From Candidatus Acetothermia bacterium (GTDB lineage: Bacteria; Bipolaricaulota; Bipolaricaulia; RBG-16-55-9; DRXL01), in contig JAJHSH010000036.1 of assembly GCA_022683945.1 (NCBI GenBank), positions 1 to 41,532 on the forward strand: a DNA stretch of 41,532 nucleotides. The letters are read 5' to 3'. Below are positions 7,470 to 16,200 of this stretch, piece after piece. Position numbers and translations under genes: made by a program. Each line of letters opens with the position of its first letter. The first letter of the stretch is position 1. The notes beneath the pieces are model-generated. The model did not search any database. It worked only from the letters and a program-made list of their open reading frames with translations, and had not been told where the DNA came from.

Positions 7470-8114
7470 ATGAGCCAAACGGATCGGACACAACTTTTCG
7501 ATGATTGGGCAAAGACCTACGACGCCATCGTTTTGTCTTCTGGTGGTGGTTTCCCCTTTGACGGCTATGAACAGATTTTGGATGAAGTCGTCAGACTGGC
7601 CGACGTAAAGCCGGACATGCGAATACTTGACCTCGGCATTGGCACAGGTAACTTGGCTGCACGTTTTGTTCACGAAGGTTGCATCGTGTGGGGCGTAGAT
7701 TTTTCAGCCGAAATGCTGGCGAAGGCGCGTATGAAGTTACCGCAAGTGAATCTCGTACAGGCAAATCTACTGGATGATTGGCCGACAGAACTCCAGCAAC
7801 GCTTTGACCGAGTTGCATCGGCCTATGTTCTGCATGAGTTTGACCTTGAGACAAAGGTGGATCTGTTGAAAAGAGTCGCTCTGCATCATCTGGAAGATGG
7901 TGGGTGCATTCTTGTTGCCGATGTCACCTTTCCAACCACTATGGCCCGTACAGAAGCATCTCGGCGTTGGGCGGCTGAGTGGGATGAAGACGAATACTAT
8001 TGGGTCGCAGATGAAACTATTGCTGCCTGTGAAAAAGTGGGGTTGCAAGCGACATACAAGCAAGTTTCAAGTTGCGGCGGAGTTTTCACCTTCGCAATCA
8101 GGGGCGCGGGCTAG
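7470..8114 (+). CDS. SAM-dependent methyltransferase, YrrT-like (cassette gene)
   Basis: A class I methyltransferase of 214 residues. Motif I is LDLGIGTGNL (residues 53-62), followed by an acidic second strand (VWGVDFSAEML). The N-terminal FDDWAKTYDAIV block resembles Bacillus YrrT, whose operon handles methionine-to-cysteine recycling; the substrate here is unknown. I chose ATG 7470: the longer frame from 7428 would begin inside attC site 2, and the cassette itself begins at 7438. No ribosome site is visible. The stop TAG (8112-8114) overlaps the left core of the degenerate third attC. Confidence 0.85.
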   Translation: MSQTDRTQLFDDWAKTYDAIVLSSGGGFPFDGYEQILDEVVRLADVKPDMRILDLGIGTGNLAARFVHEGCIVWGVDFSAEMLAKARMKLPQVNLVQANLLDDWPTELQQRFDRVASAYVLHEFDLETKVDLLKRVALHHLEDGGCILVADVTFPTTMARTEASRRWAAEWDEDEYYWVADETIAACEKVGLQATYKQVSSCGGVFTFAIRGAG

Positions 8115-8166
8115 CACGCGCTTTCAGCCGACGCCGCTCCGCTGCGCTTCGCGGCTAAAGCGCACA
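8110..8166 (+). other. Degenerate attC-like site 3
   Basis: It keeps the hairpin body of an attC: GCGCTTT-C-AGCCG-A-CG (8118-8133) faces CGCGGCT-AAAGCGC (8150-8163) with the same unpaired A. The cores are lost: GGCTAGCAC stands where RYYYAAC is expected and GCGCACACAG where GTTRRRY is expected. It is probably the dead end of the array. Confidence 0.6.
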
Positions 8167-8248
8167 CAGACTGCTCGACATCTCTCGAAGCTGCTCTTTC
8201 TCTCTCAACACTCGCGGAGATTTGTCACCCCTCTGCCCCCTGCTTGCT

Positions 8249-8289
8249 GTCAGTCATCCCGAACGCCTCAAAGTTTTTCCAAATCTCTG
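8249..8289 (-). repeat. Right terminal inverted repeat of the cassette element
   Basis: A 41-bp arm ending in CCAAATCTCTG and followed directly by ACATAAG. It lies 15 bp upstream of the -35 box of the tRNA-fMet promoter, so the insertion just missed that promoter. Confidence 0.8.
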
Positions 8290-8304
8290 ACATAAGTTCG
8301 CTGC

Positions 8305-8333
8305 TTGCAATCCATCTCACAAGTTGCTATAAT
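8305..8333 (+). promoter_or_regulatory. tRNA-fMet promoter
   Basis: TTGCAA (8305-8310), 17 bp, TATAAT (8328-8333). The predicted start near 8340 leaves a leader of about six bases before the tRNA. Confidence 0.8.
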
Positions 8334-8345
8334 AATCTTTGCACA

Positions 8346-8421
8346 TGCGGGGTGGAGCAACAGGAAGCTCGTCGGGCTCATAACCCGGAGGCTGTCGGTT
8401 CGAATCCGACCCCCGCAACCA
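8346..8421 (+). tRNA. Initiator tRNA-fMet (CAT)
   Basis: A 76-nt cloverleaf with CCA encoded. The anticodon loop CTCATAA sits on a stem with three G-C pairs (GGG/CCC), the initiator hallmark, and the body closely follows other bacterial initiators. Position 1 is T, so U1 can pair with A72; most bacterial initiators have an unpaired C1-A72. Confidence 0.93.
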
Positions 8422-8422
8422 G

Positions 8423-8450
8423 AGGGCGCTTTGCGCCCTTCTTCTTTTTT
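8423..8450 (+). terminator. Intrinsic terminator after tRNA-fMet
   Basis: The stem AGGGCGC/GCGCCCT (8423-8429 and 8433-8439) with a TTT loop is followed by TCTTCTTTTTT, ending the tRNA-fMet transcript before the next tRNA promoter. Confidence 0.8.
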
Positions 8451-8453
8451 GGG

Positions 8454-8483
8454 TTGCCAAGCCCGTCCATTATTTGCTAGACT
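8454..8483 (+). promoter_or_regulatory. Probable tRNA-Met promoter
   Basis: TTGCCA (8454-8459), 18 bp, TAGACT (8478-8483), giving a predicted start near 8490, five bases before the tRNA. It probably also transcribes smpB. Confidence 0.55.
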
Positions 8484-8494
8484 AATAGCCGGGC

Positions 8495-8571
8495 GGCGGG
8501 GTAGCTCATTTGGTTAGAGCGGCCGTCTCATAAGCGGCAGGTAGAGGGTTCGAGTCCCTCCCCCGCCACCA
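8495..8571 (+). tRNA. tRNA with CAT anticodon (elongator Met, or Ile2)
   Basis: A 77-nt cloverleaf with CCA encoded and acceptor GGCGGGG/CCCCGCC. The anticodon loop is CTCATAA. The anticodon stem lacks the three-GC initiator signature. Elongator Met is the likelier reading, but a lysidine-modified Ile2 tRNA cannot be excluded from sequence. No terminator separates it from smpB, 36 nt downstream. Confidence 0.85.
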
Positions 8572-8607
8572 GACTTCGTCTGGACAAGCTTCGCTTGACC
8601 TTCAGCT

Positions 8608-9057
8608 ATGAGCGAGAGAATCGCCGCGACCAACCGCAAAGCCCGGCACGAATATCAGATCGAAGAGAGGCTAGAGGCCGGGATCGCACTGACCGGCACC
8701 GAAGTCAAGTCCGTCCGCCGGGGCAGCGTCAATCTGCAAGACGGCTTCGCGCTCGTGCGCAACGGCGAAGTCTTTTTGCTCAATGTCTATATTGCCCCCT
8801 ATCAAGAGGGCAATCGCTACAATCCCGACCCGCTGCGCAAGCGCAAGCTCTTGCTCAGAAAACCAGAGATCTATCGTTTACAGTCCAAAGTGAAAGAGAA
8901 GGGCTACACGCTCGTCCCCTTAAGAATCTATTTCAAGAACGGCTGGGCCAAGGTCGAGCTGGCGCTGGCCAAGGGCTTGACCAGATACGACAGACGCGAA
9001 AAGATCAAGAAGAGAGAATCAGACCGCGAGCTGCGCCGCGTCATGAAGACAACCTAG
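8608..9057 (+). CDS. smpB: SsrA-binding protein SmpB
   Basis: A 149-residue RNA-binding protein that delivers tmRNA to stalled ribosomes for trans-translation. Typical blocks are NRKARHEYQIEERLEAGI (residues 9-26), LTGTEVKSVRRG, NVYIAPY and the basic C-terminal tail beginning LTRYDRREKIKKRE. ATG 8608 has no visible ribosome site; it lies 36 nt after the CCA of a tRNA gene and is probably carried on the tRNA transcript. The TAG stop is the first part of a GGGGCG...CGCCCC palindrome. No tmRNA gene is in the window. Confidence 0.95.
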   Translation: MSERIAATNRKARHEYQIEERLEAGIALTGTEVKSVRRGSVNLQDGFALVRNGEVFLLNVYIAPYQEGNRYNPDPLRKRKLLLRKPEIYRLQSKVKEKGYTLVPLRIYFKNGWAKVELALAKGLTRYDRREKIKKRESDRELRRVMKTT

Positions 9058-9079
9058 GGGCGAATGGCCGTGCGCCCCC
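9054..9079. repeat. GTAGGGGC-type palindrome at the smpB stop
   Basis: A partial member of the family, TAGGGGCGAATGGC...GTGCGCCCC. Its TAG is the smpB stop codon. The convergent maeB gene ends just beyond it, so it may also act as a bidirectional terminator. Confidence 0.55.
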
Positions 9080-9082
9080 CAC

Positions 9083-11368
9083 TCAATCGCAACATTCTTT
9101 TATATTATGAAGTTCTTCTAGTTTCTGGGCCTCCACGACAGCAATTGCTGCCAAATTCACAATATCTTTGACTTCGTGATAGCGCTGCAGAACGTGAGCC
9201 GGTCGGCGCGTGCCAATCAAGATGGGGCCGACGATCTCTGCGTTAGCCAAACTCTGCACCAACTTATAGCCGATGTTGCCCGATTCGAGATTGGGGAAGA
9301 TCAGCACATTGGCGGGTTCTTTCAAACAATTAAAGGGGTAGCCCCCGTTGAGGATCTCCGGGATAAGCGCCGTGTCGGCTTGCATCTCGCCGTCTATGAT
9401 CAGATGGGGGGCCCGTTGACGCACGATCTCTACGGCTTGTCGCACCCGCTCGGTGCGGGCATGACGCACGCCGCCGAAGTCGGAGTAGGAGAGCATCGCT
9501 ATTCGGGGTTCGATGTCGAAGTCTTTTGCCAAGCGCGCTGTGAGTATGGCAATCTCGGCCAATTTCTCCGCGTCGGTTTCGACGTTCACCGTCGCGTCGG
9601 CAAAGAACAAGACCCTATTCTTGAGCGTCACCAAATACGCCCCAGCGATGGTCTTGCAGCCCGGACAGGTCTTGATGACCTGCAAGATGGGGCGGAGCCC
9701 CTCAGGATAGTGAAAGCCCAAGCCCGCGATCATCCCGTCGGCCTCCCCCAGCTCGACCATCACCGCGGCGAAGTAATTGGGTTTGGTGATCAGTTCATGC
9801 GCTTCGGTGAGCGCCACGCCCTTGCGAGAGCGCAGTTCGTAAAGCCTTTGGGCGTAGCGTTCGCGGTGCGCATGGGTGCGCGGGTCGATGACTTCGATGC
9901 CGTTGAGATTGATCTGAAGCTGGTGAGCGCGCGAACGTATGACTTGAGCCTCTCCCAAGAGGATCGGCTTGGCCATCCGCTCGAAGACCAACTGGTACGC
10001 GGCGCGGATCATCTTCTCGTGCTCGCCCTCAGCCAAGACGATTCTCTTGGGGTTGGTTCGGGCCTTGTTGATGACAATGCGCATCATCTCGCGGGATTTG
10101 CCCAGACGCGCTTCTAATTGCTCTCTGTATTTGTCCAAGTCGAGTTTGACGCGGGCCACGCCCGTCTCCATCGCCGCTTGGGCCACCGCGGGGGCCTCCC
10201 ACAATAAGACTCTGGGGTCCAAGGGCTTAGGGATAAGATACTCTGGGCCAAAGTGCAGCGCTTCCAGTCCATAGGCTTTCGCCACCGCATCGGGGACGTC
10301 TTCTTTGGCCAGTACAGCAAGCGATCTTGCCGCGGCGACCTTCATCGCTTCGTTGATCTGCGTGGCGCGCACGTCGAGCGCCCCGCGAAAGATAAACGGG
10401 AACCCTAAGACGTTATTAATTTGATTGGGGAAGTCGCTGCGCCCCGTAGCGACAATAGCGTCCGGGCGTGCGGCCTTGGCCTCTTGCGGGAGGATCTCCG
10501 GCATCGGATTGGCCATAGCAAAGATCATGGGCTTCTTGGCCATGCTCTTGACCATAGCGGGCGTGACCAGCCCGCCGACCGCTGCAGAAAGCCCTACGAA
10601 GAGATCGGCGTCTTTGAGCGCTTCGGCCAACGTTCGCGCTTTGGTCTTAGCAGCAAAGCGCTCTTTATAGGGGTTCATCCCCTCGGCGCGGTCTTTATAG
10701 ACGACGCCCTTGGTGTCGCAGATGATGATATTCTCGCGTTTGGCTCCGAGCGTGACATAAAATTCTGCCGTTGCGATCGCTGATGCGCCGGCGCCGTTGA
10801 AGACTATTTTGATCTGGTCAATACGCTTTCCCGTGAGTTCGAGCGCGTTGAGCAGCGCGGCTCCTGAGATAATGGCCGTGCCGTGCTGGTCATCGTGAAA
10901 GACGGGGATCTGCATCTCTTTTTTGAGGGTCTCTTCGATATAGAAGCACTCCGGCGCTTTGATGTCTTCTAAGTTGACGCCGCCGAAGGTAGGCTCCAGG
11001 AGCTTCACCGTCTGAATGATCAACTCCGGGTCTTCGGTCTTCACTTCTATATCAATAGAGTCAATATCGGCGAACCGTTTGAAGAGAATGGACTTGCCCT
11101 CCATGACGGGCTTGCCTGCCAAAGCGCTGATATTGCCCAAGCCTAAGACGGCCGTGCCGTTGGTGATGACAGCAACCAAGTTCCCTTTGTTGGTATATTT
11201 ATAAGCGTCGTCTGGGTTCTTTTGAATCTCCAGACAGGGCTCGGCGACCCCGGGCGTGTACGCCAGCGATAGATCGCGTTGGGTGAGACAAGGCTTTGTC
11301 GGCGTGATCTCCCATTTTCCGGGTGGACGTTTGCTGTGGTACTCCAGCGCATCTTCTTTCAAGGCCAT
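9083..11368 (-). CDS. maeB: NADP-dependent malic enzyme with phosphotransacetylase-like domain
   Basis: Cytoplasmic decarboxylation of malate to pyruvate with NAD(P)H formation. At 761 residues it is the long MaeB form. The N-terminal malic enzyme part has catalytic Tyr37 in AYTPGVAEP, Lys92 in MEGKSILFK, metal ligands in LEDIKAPE and HDDQHGTA, and the Rossmann loop [10 protein letters not shown]. The C-terminal part (about residues 428-761) is the phosphotransacetylase-like domain ([27 protein letters not shown]), which in related enzymes is regulatory (acetyl-CoA sensing), not catalytic. ATG 11368 follows AGAGAGGTGG. Confidence 0.95.
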   Translation of the reverse strand: MALKEDALEYHSKRPPGKWEITPTKPCLTQRDLSLAYTPGVAEPCLEIQKNPDDAYKYTNKGNLVAVITNGTAVLGLGNISALAGKPVMEGKSILFKRFADIDSIDIEVKTEDPELIIQTVKLLEPTFGGVNLEDIKAPECFYIEETLKKEMQIPVFHDDQHGTAIISGAALLNALELTGKRIDQIKIVFNGAGASAIATAEFYVTLGAKRENIIICDTKGVVYKDRAEGMNPYKERFAAKTKARTLAEALKDADLFVGLSAAVGGLVTPAMVKSMAKKPMIFAMANPMPEILPQEAKAARPDAIVATGRSDFPNQINNVLGFPFIFRGALDVRATQINEAMKVAAARSLAVLAKEDVPDAVAKAYGLEALHFGPEYLIPKPLDPRVLLWEAPAVAQAAMETGVARVKLDLDKYREQLEARLGKSREMMRIVINKARTNPKRIVLAEGEHEKMIRAAYQLVFERMAKPILLGEAQVIRSRAHQLQINLNGIEVIDPRTHAHRERYAQRLYELRSRKGVALTEAHELITKPNYFAAVMVELGEADGMIAGLGFHYPEGLRPILQVIKTCPGCKTIAGAYLVTLKNRVLFFADATVNVETDAEKLAEIAILTARLAKDFDIEPRIAMLSYSDFGGVRHARTERVRQAVEIVRQRAPHLIIDGEMQADTALIPEILNGGYPFNCLKEPANVLIFPNLESGNIGYKLVQSLANAEIVGPILIGTRRPAHVLQRYHEVKDIVNLAAIAVVEAQKLEELHNIKECCD

Positions 11369-11678
11369 AGGCCACCTCTCTTAACTCGATTTTAAACGAC
11401 TTGGTTTGCACAATGCCATGACGGTCAGCGTCTTCGCTCGTGATCTCGGTCAGGCCTCTCCCAAAACCGCCATTCACGGCCATAAATCTTTTGACTTTTT
11501 GGGATATCTCTTATGCCTATCGTCCCAAACCAGTATGCTCGTTGCCGTCACTTCTTATGATTGTGCTCATCTGTTGCCTAAAATCAGGTTGCGCCCTGCG
11601 CCAGGTCATAGCGTTCTTAGAAGAGAGCGCAAATAATAAAAACAGACAAGATTTCTGCTAACAGACGGGAGGCCCAAA
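11369..11678. other. Gap between maeB and hdrC, no gene found
   Basis: A 310-bp divergent spacer that should hold the promoters of maeB (minus) and the hdr-mvh operon (plus). I see GGGAGG before hdrC but no convincing -35/-10 pair in either direction. Short frames around 11500-11630 are discussed under rejected items. Confidence 0.5.
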
Positions 11679-12308
11679 ATGAGCGAGTGGCAATCTTGGC
11701 CGCGGTTCCGATACGAAGCGGAGCTGGATCTGCGATTCCCCGAAGAAGTCGCCTCCATGCCTGGCGGGCGTGCCCTCTTCGCTTGTATCCAGTGCGGCAC
11801 TTGCAGCGGCACCTGCCCTTTGAGTACGTACATGGACTATTCTCCTCGGAAGATCATCGCTATGACGCGGGCCGGCTTCAAGGATGAAGTACTGCGCAGC
11901 TTTACGATCTGGCTGTGCGCGTCGTGTTATGCCTGTGCGGTCGAGTGCCCCCGCAAGATCAAGATCACGGACTTCATGGCCGAGCTAAAGCAGCGAGCGA
12001 TTCAAGAGGACCGTGACCCCAAGCGATTTCCTGTAGCCGTGCTCGCCCGTGAGTTCTTCAACGCTGTACGCAAACGCGGTCGCAGCACCGAAAGCCGCTT
12101 AGTGTTGAGGCTCTACGCGAAGACCAACCCCTTAAAGATTTTGAACCAAGCCCGCTTGGGATGGAGATTGCTGAGAACGGGGCGGTTCGGCTTGCGGGCA
12201 GAATCTGTGAGAAATCGTCAACAGATTGAGCAACTTCTGCGAGCCGTAGACGCTGCCAAAGCCATAACGCTTGTAGATAAGCTCGCCCAGAAGGTGGCCC
12301 GCGCATGA
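11679..12308 (+). CDS. hdrC: Heterodisulfide reductase subunit C (HdrC)
   Basis: A 209-residue iron-sulfur protein that wires electrons from HdrA to HdrB. Two [4Fe-4S] motifs are present: CIQCGTCSGTCP (Cys36, 39, 42, 46) and CASCYACAVECP (Cys80, 83, 86, 90). The C-terminal half is basic and helical. It is the first gene of the operon and starts after GGGAGGCCCAAA. Its end overlaps the hdrB start as ATGA (12305-12308). The terminal disulfide substrate in a bacterium without methanogenesis is unknown. Confidence 0.94.
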   Translation: MSEWQSWPRFRYEAELDLRFPEEVASMPGGRALFACIQCGTCSGTCPLSTYMDYSPRKIIAMTRAGFKDEVLRSFTIWLCASCYACAVECPRKIKITDFMAELKQRAIQEDRDPKRFPVAVLAREFFNAVRKRGRSTESRLVLRLYAKTNPLKILNQARLGWRLLRTGRFGLRAESVRNRQQIEQLLRAVDAAKAITLVDKLAQKVARA

Positions 12309-13207
12309 AATATCTCTATTATCCCGGCTGTTCGCTCAAGGGGACCAATCGCGCCTATGAAGAATCCGTCCTGGCAGCGTTTCAGGCGCTCGACCTAGAA
12401 GTCGAAGAACTAGAAGACTGGAACTGCTGCGGCGCGACAGCCTATATGGCCGTAGACGAGATGAAGTCCTTTGCGTTGGCCGCGCGCAATCTAGCTCTCG
12501 CCGAGCGGCAGAGCAAAGCAGATGGGCCGACATTGATAGCTCCCTGCAGCGGATGCTATCTCGTCCTCTCCAAGACGCAACACTATCTGGAAGAATACTC
12601 CGAAGTCAGCCGCACGATTGATGGCGCGCTCCAGGCAGCTCAACTGAACTACACTCGCAAGGTCCACGTTCGGCACCCCTTGGACATTCTCATCAATGAG
12701 ATCGGCGTTCAGACAATTGCCCAGAGAGTTCGCCAGCCCTTGGCTGGCCTGAAGGTCGCCTGCTACTACGGTTGCCAGATTGTGCGCCCATATGCAGCCT
12801 TCGATGACCAAGTCAACCCAACAACGATGGATCGTCTGATTCGGGCTCTGGGAGCGGAGACAGTAGACTGGCCGCTGAAGACGCGCTGCTGCGGCGGCAG
12901 CCTCATGGGAACTCTTCAGGAGGTCGGCGTCCCGTTAAGCTATATTCTGCTGAAAGAAGCGCAGAAGCGCGGCGCGGATGTCGTAGCAACGGCTTGTCCG
13001 CTCTGTCAGTTCAATCTCGAATGCTATCAGGACAAGATGAGTCGGCAGTTCAAAGAGCGCATAGAGATTCCCATTGTCTATTTCACGCAACTGCTGGGGC
13101 TGGCGTTGGGGGTGCCGGAGCGTCGGCTGGGAATGCATCGGCTCTTAGTTCCCTTCCATCTTCTCCATCTTCGCGCTGCAAGAGGAGGTGCCCATGCCCA
13201 TGCTTGA
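12305..13207 (+). CDS. hdrB: Heterodisulfide reductase subunit B (HdrB)
   Basis: The catalytic disulfide-reducing subunit, 300 residues, with both cysteine-rich CCG domains complete. The first has Cys9, Cys41-42 and Cys81/84 (PCSGC); the second Cys153, Cys195-196 and Cys231/234 (CPLC). In methanogen HdrB these bind two non-cubane [4Fe-4S] clusters that split a heterodisulfide. All ligands are kept, so it should be active on some thiol-disulfide or related acceptor. The last 14 bases overlap the start of hdrA, and the tail after residue 280 is Arg/His-rich. Confidence 0.94.
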   Translation: MKYLYYPGCSLKGTNRAYEESVLAAFQALDLEVEELEDWNCCGATAYMAVDEMKSFALAARNLALAERQSKADGPTLIAPCSGCYLVLSKTQHYLEEYSEVSRTIDGALQAAQLNYTRKVHVRHPLDILINEIGVQTIAQRVRQPLAGLKVACYYGCQIVRPYAAFDDQVNPTTMDRLIRALGAETVDWPLKTRCCGGSLMGTLQEVGVPLSYILLKEAQKRGADVVATACPLCQFNLECYQDKMSRQFKERIEIPIVYFTQLLGLALGVPERRLGMHRLLVPFHLLHLRAARGGAHAHA

Positions 13208-16200
13208 ACCCAAGACCAACGGCGCGCCCAAGATCGGCGTCTATGTCTGTCACTGCGGCGTGAATATCGCTGCCAAAGTCAATATCGCTGAAGTCGTAGA
13301 GTTCGCCCAGAGGCTGCCCTTCGTGACCGTAGCCAAAGAGTATAAGTTCATGTGCTCCGACCCTGGACAAGAGCTGATTCAGCAAGACCTGCGCGAGGGG
13401 CGTGTGAACAGAGTAGTTGTCGCCTCGTGTTCGCCGCTCATGCACGAGATGACCTTTCGGCGCGCGACGGCTGAGGGCGGGCAAAATCCGTTCTTCTTCC
13501 AGATGGCCAATATCCGCGAGCACGTCAGTTGGGTGACTGCCGATGAGCGTCAAGCAACCGAGAAAGCCAAAGCTCTTATCTCCGCGGCGGTGCGCCGCGT
13601 GGCGCTCCATGAGCCCTTGGAGAAGAAGCGCGTCCCCGTGCACCCGCATGTGCTCGTTGTCGGTGCCGGGATCGCAGGGATCGAAGCAGCTTTGAAGGTC
13701 GCCGAAGCGGGCAAGAAAGTCTATCTCGTCGAGCGAGAGCCAACGATCGGCGGGCACATGGCCCAGTTCGATAAATGCTTCCCGACGCTCGACTGTGCCG
13801 CTTGTATCTTGACCCCCAAGATGACGCAAGTGCGCGTCCATCCCAATATTGAGCTTCTGACGTACTCCGAAGTCGAATCTGTGGAGCCGTACGACCTGAG
13901 AAATTTCAAAGTGAAGATTCGTCGCAAGGCGCGCTATGTGAATGAAGATACTTGCACCGGTTGCGACGAGTGCACGCGCGTCTGCCCCGTCGAAGTCCCT
14001 TCGGAGTTCGACGAGGGTTTAGGGATGCGCAGGGCGATCTATCGGCCCTTCCCGCAAGCCGTGCCCAATGTCTTCACGATCTCAAAGCGCGGGACGCCGC
14101 CCTGCCAAGCCAACTGCTCCATCCACCAAAACGCTCAGGGCTATATCACGCTTATTGCTCACGGCAAGTTCAAAGAGGCTCTCGATGTCATTCTGAGAGA
14201 GAACCCCTTGCCCGCGATCTGCGGGCGCATCTGCACCCACCCGTGCACGGTCAACTGCACCCGCGCCAACGTAGATGAGCCGTTGAATATCCCCGGGCTG
14301 AAGCGTTTCATCACCGATCTTTTCCCAGACTATAAGCTGCCGCAACCTAAAGTGAATCGTTCAGAGAGAGTAGCTATTGTCGGCTCCGGCCCCGCCGGGT
14401 TGATCTGCGCGTACGAGCTGCGTCAGCGGGGCTATAAACCCGTGATCTACGAAGCGCAGCCCGTCCCCGGCGGAATGCTCTCGGTAGGAATTCCCGCGTT
14501 CCGACTGCCGCGTGAGGTCATCAACAGTGAGATCAATAAACTGAAGGAGATCGGCATTGAGATCAAGATCAATACGCCGGTGGGCACAGCCGTCACATTA
14601 GAACAGTTGCGCAAGCAATACACAGCCGTCTTTATCGGGATCGGGGCGCACGTGGAGCGCAAGCTCAAGGTTCCAGGCGAAGACTTGCCCAACGTCTGGG
14701 GCGGGATCGAGTTCTTGAGAAAAGTCAACCTAACCCCCGGCCCCTTCCCTAAAGGGAAGGGGAGTCCCCCTCCCTCTTTAGGGGAGGGGTTAGGGGAGAG
14801 GTCAGAAGGGGGCCAGGGGATTAGGTTAGGCAAAAAAGTCTTGGTGATAGGCGGGGGCAACTCGGCACTGGACGCGGCGCGCACAGCACTCCGTTGTGGA
14901 GCAGAAGACGTAACGATTGTCTATCGGCGCACGCGCGCCGAGATGCCCGCCGATCCCAAGGAAGTCGAAGCCGCCGAAGAAGAGGGCGTCAAGATGCTCT
15001 TCTTGACGGCTCCTAAAGCTATCTTGGGCAACAAAGAGACGGGCGTGACGGCGCTGGAGTGCCTGAAGATGAAGCTGGGCGCGCCCGACGCTTCCGGGCG
15101 TCCCACGCCCGAACCGATCCCCGGTTCTCAATTCGTGCTTCCGTGTGAGGCCATCATCGCTACGATTGGACAAGTACCCGATCTCGCTTCGCTGGGCGAA
15201 AATCTGGGCATCGAGATGACGAAATGGGGGACGCTCAAAGCCGATCCACTCACGTTAGAGATCAATATCCCGGGCGTCTTCGCCGGTGGCGACTGTGTCA
15301 CGGGTCCCGATGTCGTTGTCAATGCCATGTACGCAGGGAAGAAAGCCGCTATTTCTATAGATCGCTCTATCAATAGAGAAGATATGCGCACCGGGCGCGA
15401 ATTGGAAGGCCCTTTTAAGCCGACCTACACCGTAGAGACCAGCGGGGTCACCATGCAGAGAGAGATCCCCATGCCCGCCATTGAGCTAAGCCGCCGACGG
15501 ACGTTCGATGAAGTTCATACGGGCTACACGCAAGAGCTAGCCGTCGCTGAAGCGAAACGCTGCCTCGATTGCGGTATCTGCTGCGACTGTCGTCTCTGCG
15601 CTACCGTGTGCGAGCCCAAGGCGATCAATTACGAGATGCAAGATGAGATCAGCGAAGTCGTCGTTGGCTCGATTATCTTAGCAACGGGCTTCAAGCCGTT
15701 CGACGCGCGGCGCATCCCGCGCTACGGCTACGGCAAATATCCCCATGTCTATACGGCTCTCGAAGTCGAGCGCATGACCAACTCGGCCGGCCCTACGGGG
15801 GGAGAGATTCGCTTGCGCAATGGAAGCGAGCCCAAATCCGTGGGGATCATTCACTGCGTGGGCTCGCGCGACCGAAACTATAACTCTTATTGTTCGCGCG
15901 TCTGTTGTCTCTACTCGCTCAAGCTTGCGCACTTAATCAAAGAGCGCACGCACGCTGAAGTCTATAACTTTTACATCGACATGCGCGTGCCGGGGAAAGC
16001 CTATGAAGAGTTCTACGACCGGATGCTCGAAGAGGGGATTCACTTCATTCGCGGGCGGGTCGCCGAAGTCACCGATCACGCCATGACCCCCGACGAGGAG
16101 AACAAGCTCGTCATTCGCGCTGAAGACACGCTCATCGGGGTTATTCGCAGAATCCCCGTAGATATGGTGGTGCTCGCTGTGGGTCTGGAGCCGCAAGCCG

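Larger units (their letters stand above)
6213..8296. mobile_element. Non-autonomous transposon-like element carrying integron cassettes
   Basis: The body runs from 6220 to 8289 (2,070 bp). Its ends are inverted repeats of 41 bp (6220-6260 and 8249-8289) matching at 37 of 41 positions; weaker similarity (17 of 27) continues inward to about 6287 and 8222. The outermost bases are CAGAGATTTGG and CCAAATCTCTG. Both ends are abutted by the same 7-bp direct repeat ACATAAG (6213-6219 and 8290-8296), as expected for a target-site duplication. Inside are two attC sites, a degenerate third one and two cassette genes, but no transposase or integrase. This resembles the integron mobilization units known from MITE-flanked cassettes; that link is inference. 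Confidence 0.75.

Noticed and set aside
11406..11636. A short frame containing MLVAVTSYDCAHLL, which recalls the start of ketopantoate hydroxymethyltransferase
   Set aside because: The match is about ten residues, no further PanB blocks follow in any frame, and chance cannot be excluded.
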